The position numbers and the translations under genes were made by a program. The notes beneath the pieces were generated by a model that did no database searches, was not told the origin of the DNA, and saw nothing but the letters and a program-made list of their open reading frames with translations. A DNA stretch of 9,906 bases from Phytoactinopolyspora endophytica. GTDB taxonomy: Bacteria > Actinomycetota > Actinomycetes > Jiangellales > Jiangellaceae. Every line of letters begins with the position of its first letter. Within the stretch, counting starts at the first letter, position 1. Positions 8,353-9,906 of the stretch are shown here, piece after piece. The DNA is taken from NCBI RefSeq assembly GCF_004138495.1, contig NZ_ML142854.1, positions 82,096 through 92,001 on the forward strand. The letters are read 5' to 3'.

Positions 8353-9800
8353 GCGGGGCGAGCGCCGGGCGCGCGGTCGGGCCTGTCTTCCTGGCCTGCT
8401 CGCTGCCGATGTTCATGGCGGCCCTGGACAACCTCGTCGTCGTCACGTCGCTGAACGTGATCCGAGAGGACCTCGATGCGAGCGTGACCGAGCTGCAGTG
8501 GTTCTCCAACGCCTACATCGTGTCGTTCGCCGGCCTGTTGCTGGTCGCCGCCGGGCTGGGCGACAGACTGGGCCGGCGGAAGGTGTTCTGCGCCGGGATC
8601 GGGCTGTTCACGGTGGCGTCGCTGATGTGTGGCTTCGCTCAGGAGCCGGCGCAGCTGATCGCCGCCCGGGCGGTGCAAGGCGCGGGCGCGGCGACGCTGA
8701 CCCCGTTGTCGCTGACGTTGCTGGCGGCGGCGGTGCCGGAGCGGCGGCGCGGCCTGGCGATCGGCCTGTGGAGTGCGGTCAACGGCGCCGCCATCTCGCT
8801 CGGCCCGGTGGTCGGCGGCGGCGTGGCCACCGGCCTGGAATGGCGGTGGGTGTTCTGGATCAACGTGCCGATCGGTGTCATCGCCATCGTGCTCGCGCGG
8901 CGGCTGCTGGGTGAGAGCCGCGGCCCGGACGTCGCGGTCGACGTCGTCGGAATGGCGCTCATCTGTGGGGCGATCATCTCCGGGATATGGGGTGTGGTGA
9001 ATGCGCCCGAGGTGGGGTGGACGGCGCCGAGGATCTTCGTCTCGTTCGTCTTCTGCGCGGTGTTCATCGTGGCCGCCGTGGTGTGGCAGCGGCGTGTGCG
9101 CCACCCTCTGATCCCGGACCGGCTGCTGCGCATCCGCGCGTTCACCCTCACGAACCTGGTCAGCATGTGCATGCATTTTGGCGTGTTCGGCTCGATCTTC
9201 CTGCTTGCTCAGCTGCTTCAGGTGGCCTATGGCTATGACCCGTTCGAGGCCGGCCTGCGGACCATGGTGTGGACGGTGATGCCGATGCTGGTGTCGCCGA
9301 TCGCGGGAATCCTCACATCGCGGATCGGTGGTGGGCGGCTGATGGCGACCGGGCTCGCGTTGCAGGCGGGCGGCCTGTGGTGGATCGCCGTGGTCGCCGC
9401 ACCGGGTCAGCCGTTCTCGGAGATCGTCCCGCCGATGATCATCGCGGGTGCCGGGATGGGCCTGGTGTTCGCCCCGACGGCCGCGACGGTGCTGGCATCG
9501 GTCCGCCGGGAGGACCACGGCAAGGCTTCGGGCGCCAACACCACGGTGCGCGAATTCGGTGGTGCACTGGGGATCGCGGTGCTCACCAGTGTCTTCCAGG
9601 TGCGGGGCAGGTACGACGACGCGCAGGCGTTCACCGACGGGGTGGTCGATGCGTTGGCTGTGGGTGTGCCCGTGGTGCTGGCCGGTGCGGTGCTGGCATT
9701 GCTGATCCCGCGCGACGCCGGTCGCCTCCAGGCCGGCCAGGCCTCGGACCCCGCAGGACCCGTGCCGTCGAGCCCTGCGCCGAGCGTCGTCCGTCGGTGA
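8349..9800 (+). CDS. MFS drug/metabolite exporter, DHA2 (EmrB/QacA-like, 14-helix) family
   Basis: 483 residues, mostly hydrophobic helices, an integral membrane protein. Seen: first helix with FMAALDNLVVVTSLN (22-36), the DHA2 N-terminal pattern; WFSNAYIVSFAG (51-62); motif A GDRLGRRKVF (71-80) in the first cytoplasmic loop; motif C GPVVGGGVATGLEWRWVFWIN (152-172), the antiporter signature followed by the W-R-W-x-F-x-I-N run typical of this family; and further helices through about 455. The tail (456-483) is polar and Pro/Ser-rich. Proteins of this type export small molecules in exchange for protons. As the last gene of the operon it is the probable exporter and self-protection factor for the product, though the substrate cannot be read from sequence. 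ATG 8349 overlaps the transacylase stop (ATGA) and has only a weak ribosome site, so translation probably depends on coupling; a longer start at 8280 is unlikely. Confidence 0.9.
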   Translation: MSGASAGRAVGPVFLACSLPMFMAALDNLVVVTSLNVIREDLDASVTELQWFSNAYIVSFAGLLLVAAGLGDRLGRRKVFCAGIGLFTVASLMCGFAQEPAQLIAARAVQGAGAATLTPLSLTLLAAAVPERRRGLAIGLWSAVNGAAISLGPVVGGGVATGLEWRWVFWINVPIGVIAIVLARRLLGESRGPDVAVDVVGMALICGAIISGIWGVVNAPEVGWTAPRIFVSFVFCAVFIVAAVVWQRRVRHPLIPDRLLRIRAFTLTNLVSMCMHFGVFGSIFLLAQLLQVAYGYDPFEAGLRTMVWTVMPMLVSPIAGILTSRIGGGRLMATGLALQAGGLWWIAVVAAPGQPFSEIVPPMIIAGAGMGLVFAPTAATVLASVRREDHGKASGANTTVREFGGALGIAVLTSVFQVRGRYDDAQAFTDGVVDALAVGVPVVLAGAVLALLIPRDAGRLQAGQASDPAGPVPSSPAPSVVRR

Positions 9801-9803
9801 CTC

Positions 9804-9817
9804 CCGGCGTTCGCCGG
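9804..9817 (+). terminator. Short hairpin after the last gene, weak terminator candidate
   Basis: CCGGC and GCCGG form a 5-bp stem around a GTTC loop, starting 4 bases after the exporter stop. There is no T-run after it and the stem is short, so at most it is a weak intrinsic stop or mRNA 3'-end structure. Confidence 0.22.
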
Positions 9818-9820
9818 CCC

Positions 9821-9906
9821 TAGGGCGTGTCTGATGGATCCATGGCCTACTGCGCGGCACCCGGCTGGCGCCTCGCTGCGTTCTCGTCGGTCGACGCACA
9901 AACCCA
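9821..9906. mobile_element. Possible end of a short mobile element (IS5-like end or MITE), cut by the window edge
   Basis: After the operon the sequence changes character: TAGGGCGTGTCTGATGGATC followed by non-coding DNA containing the perfect 10-base palindrome ATGGATCCAT (9834-9843). CTAG at 9820-9823 sits exactly at the boundary, within the palindrome GCCCTAGGGC (9817-9826); CTAG-like four-base targets are known for IS5-group elements. A GGGCGTGTCTGAT-type start resembles inverted-repeat ends I recall from actinomycete insertion sequences. Only one end is visible and no transposase frame is present, so this is a pattern-based guess; ordinary intergenic DNA is the alternative. Confidence 0.33.

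Noticed and set aside
8265..9899. 544-residue minus-strand open frame opposite the exporter
   Set aside because: His/Arg/Gln-rich translation that mirrors the hydrophobic codons of membrane helices; a common artefact opposite transporter genes.
9801..9906. A tRNA, attachment site or start of another gene at the right end
   Set aside because: No cloverleaf-like pattern or convincing start with a ribosome site could be seen in the last 106 bases.

Overview
The window is very GC-rich, with G or C at most third codon positions, and the protein families fit a high-GC actinomycete. All the genes I can support lie on the + strand, packed head to tail. Stop and start codons overlap or nearly touch at most junctions, so this looks like the middle and 3' part of one long operon. 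It reads as part of a polyketide or fatty-acyl-type (type II, discrete-enzyme) biosynthetic cluster with its own malonyl supply and an exporter.

Layout: (1) 2-199, the C-terminal 65 residues of a ketosynthase-fold protein with Glu where ketosynthases carry a catalytic His, so probably a chain-length-factor-like subunit; (2) 208-990, a FabG-type ketoreductase with an intact catalytic set; (3) 1005-2093, a KAS III (FabH)-fold protein in which the Cys, His and Asn catalytic positions all appear replaced (Gly, Glu, Ala); (4) 2090-3673, an FAD oxidoreductase of the phytoene desaturase / carotenoid isomerase type; (5) 3678-5396, a fused acetyl-CoA carboxylase carboxyltransferase, beta then alpha (AccD-AccA order); (6) 5393-5977, biotin carboxyl carrier protein; (7) 6007-7359, biotin carboxylase; (8) 7387-8352, malonyl-CoA:ACP transacylase; (9) 8349-9800, a 14-helix-type MFS exporter. 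The last 106 bases hold a small hairpin and a stretch resembling the end of a short mobile element.

How they may work together: genes 5-7 form a complete acetyl-CoA carboxylase of the dissociated (E. coli/plastid) type, and gene 8 loads the malonyl group onto an acyl carrier protein outside this window. The partial ketosynthase-fold protein, the ketoreductase and the KAS III-like protein belong to the chain-building machinery. The FAD enzyme would act on a conjugated polyene or reduced chain, by desaturation or double-bond isomerisation. The exporter would remove the product. No acyl carrier protein, dehydratase, active ketosynthase, cyclase or regulator is visible, so the product class cannot be fixed. 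A FabG-like reductase beside a CLF-like protein and a CrtI-like oxidase suggests a highly reducing type II system (polyene or cinnamoyl-lipid type) rather than a classical aromatic one. That is inference.

The most unusual item is the apparently catalytically empty KAS III homologue, whose role may be structural or as a partner of another enzyme.
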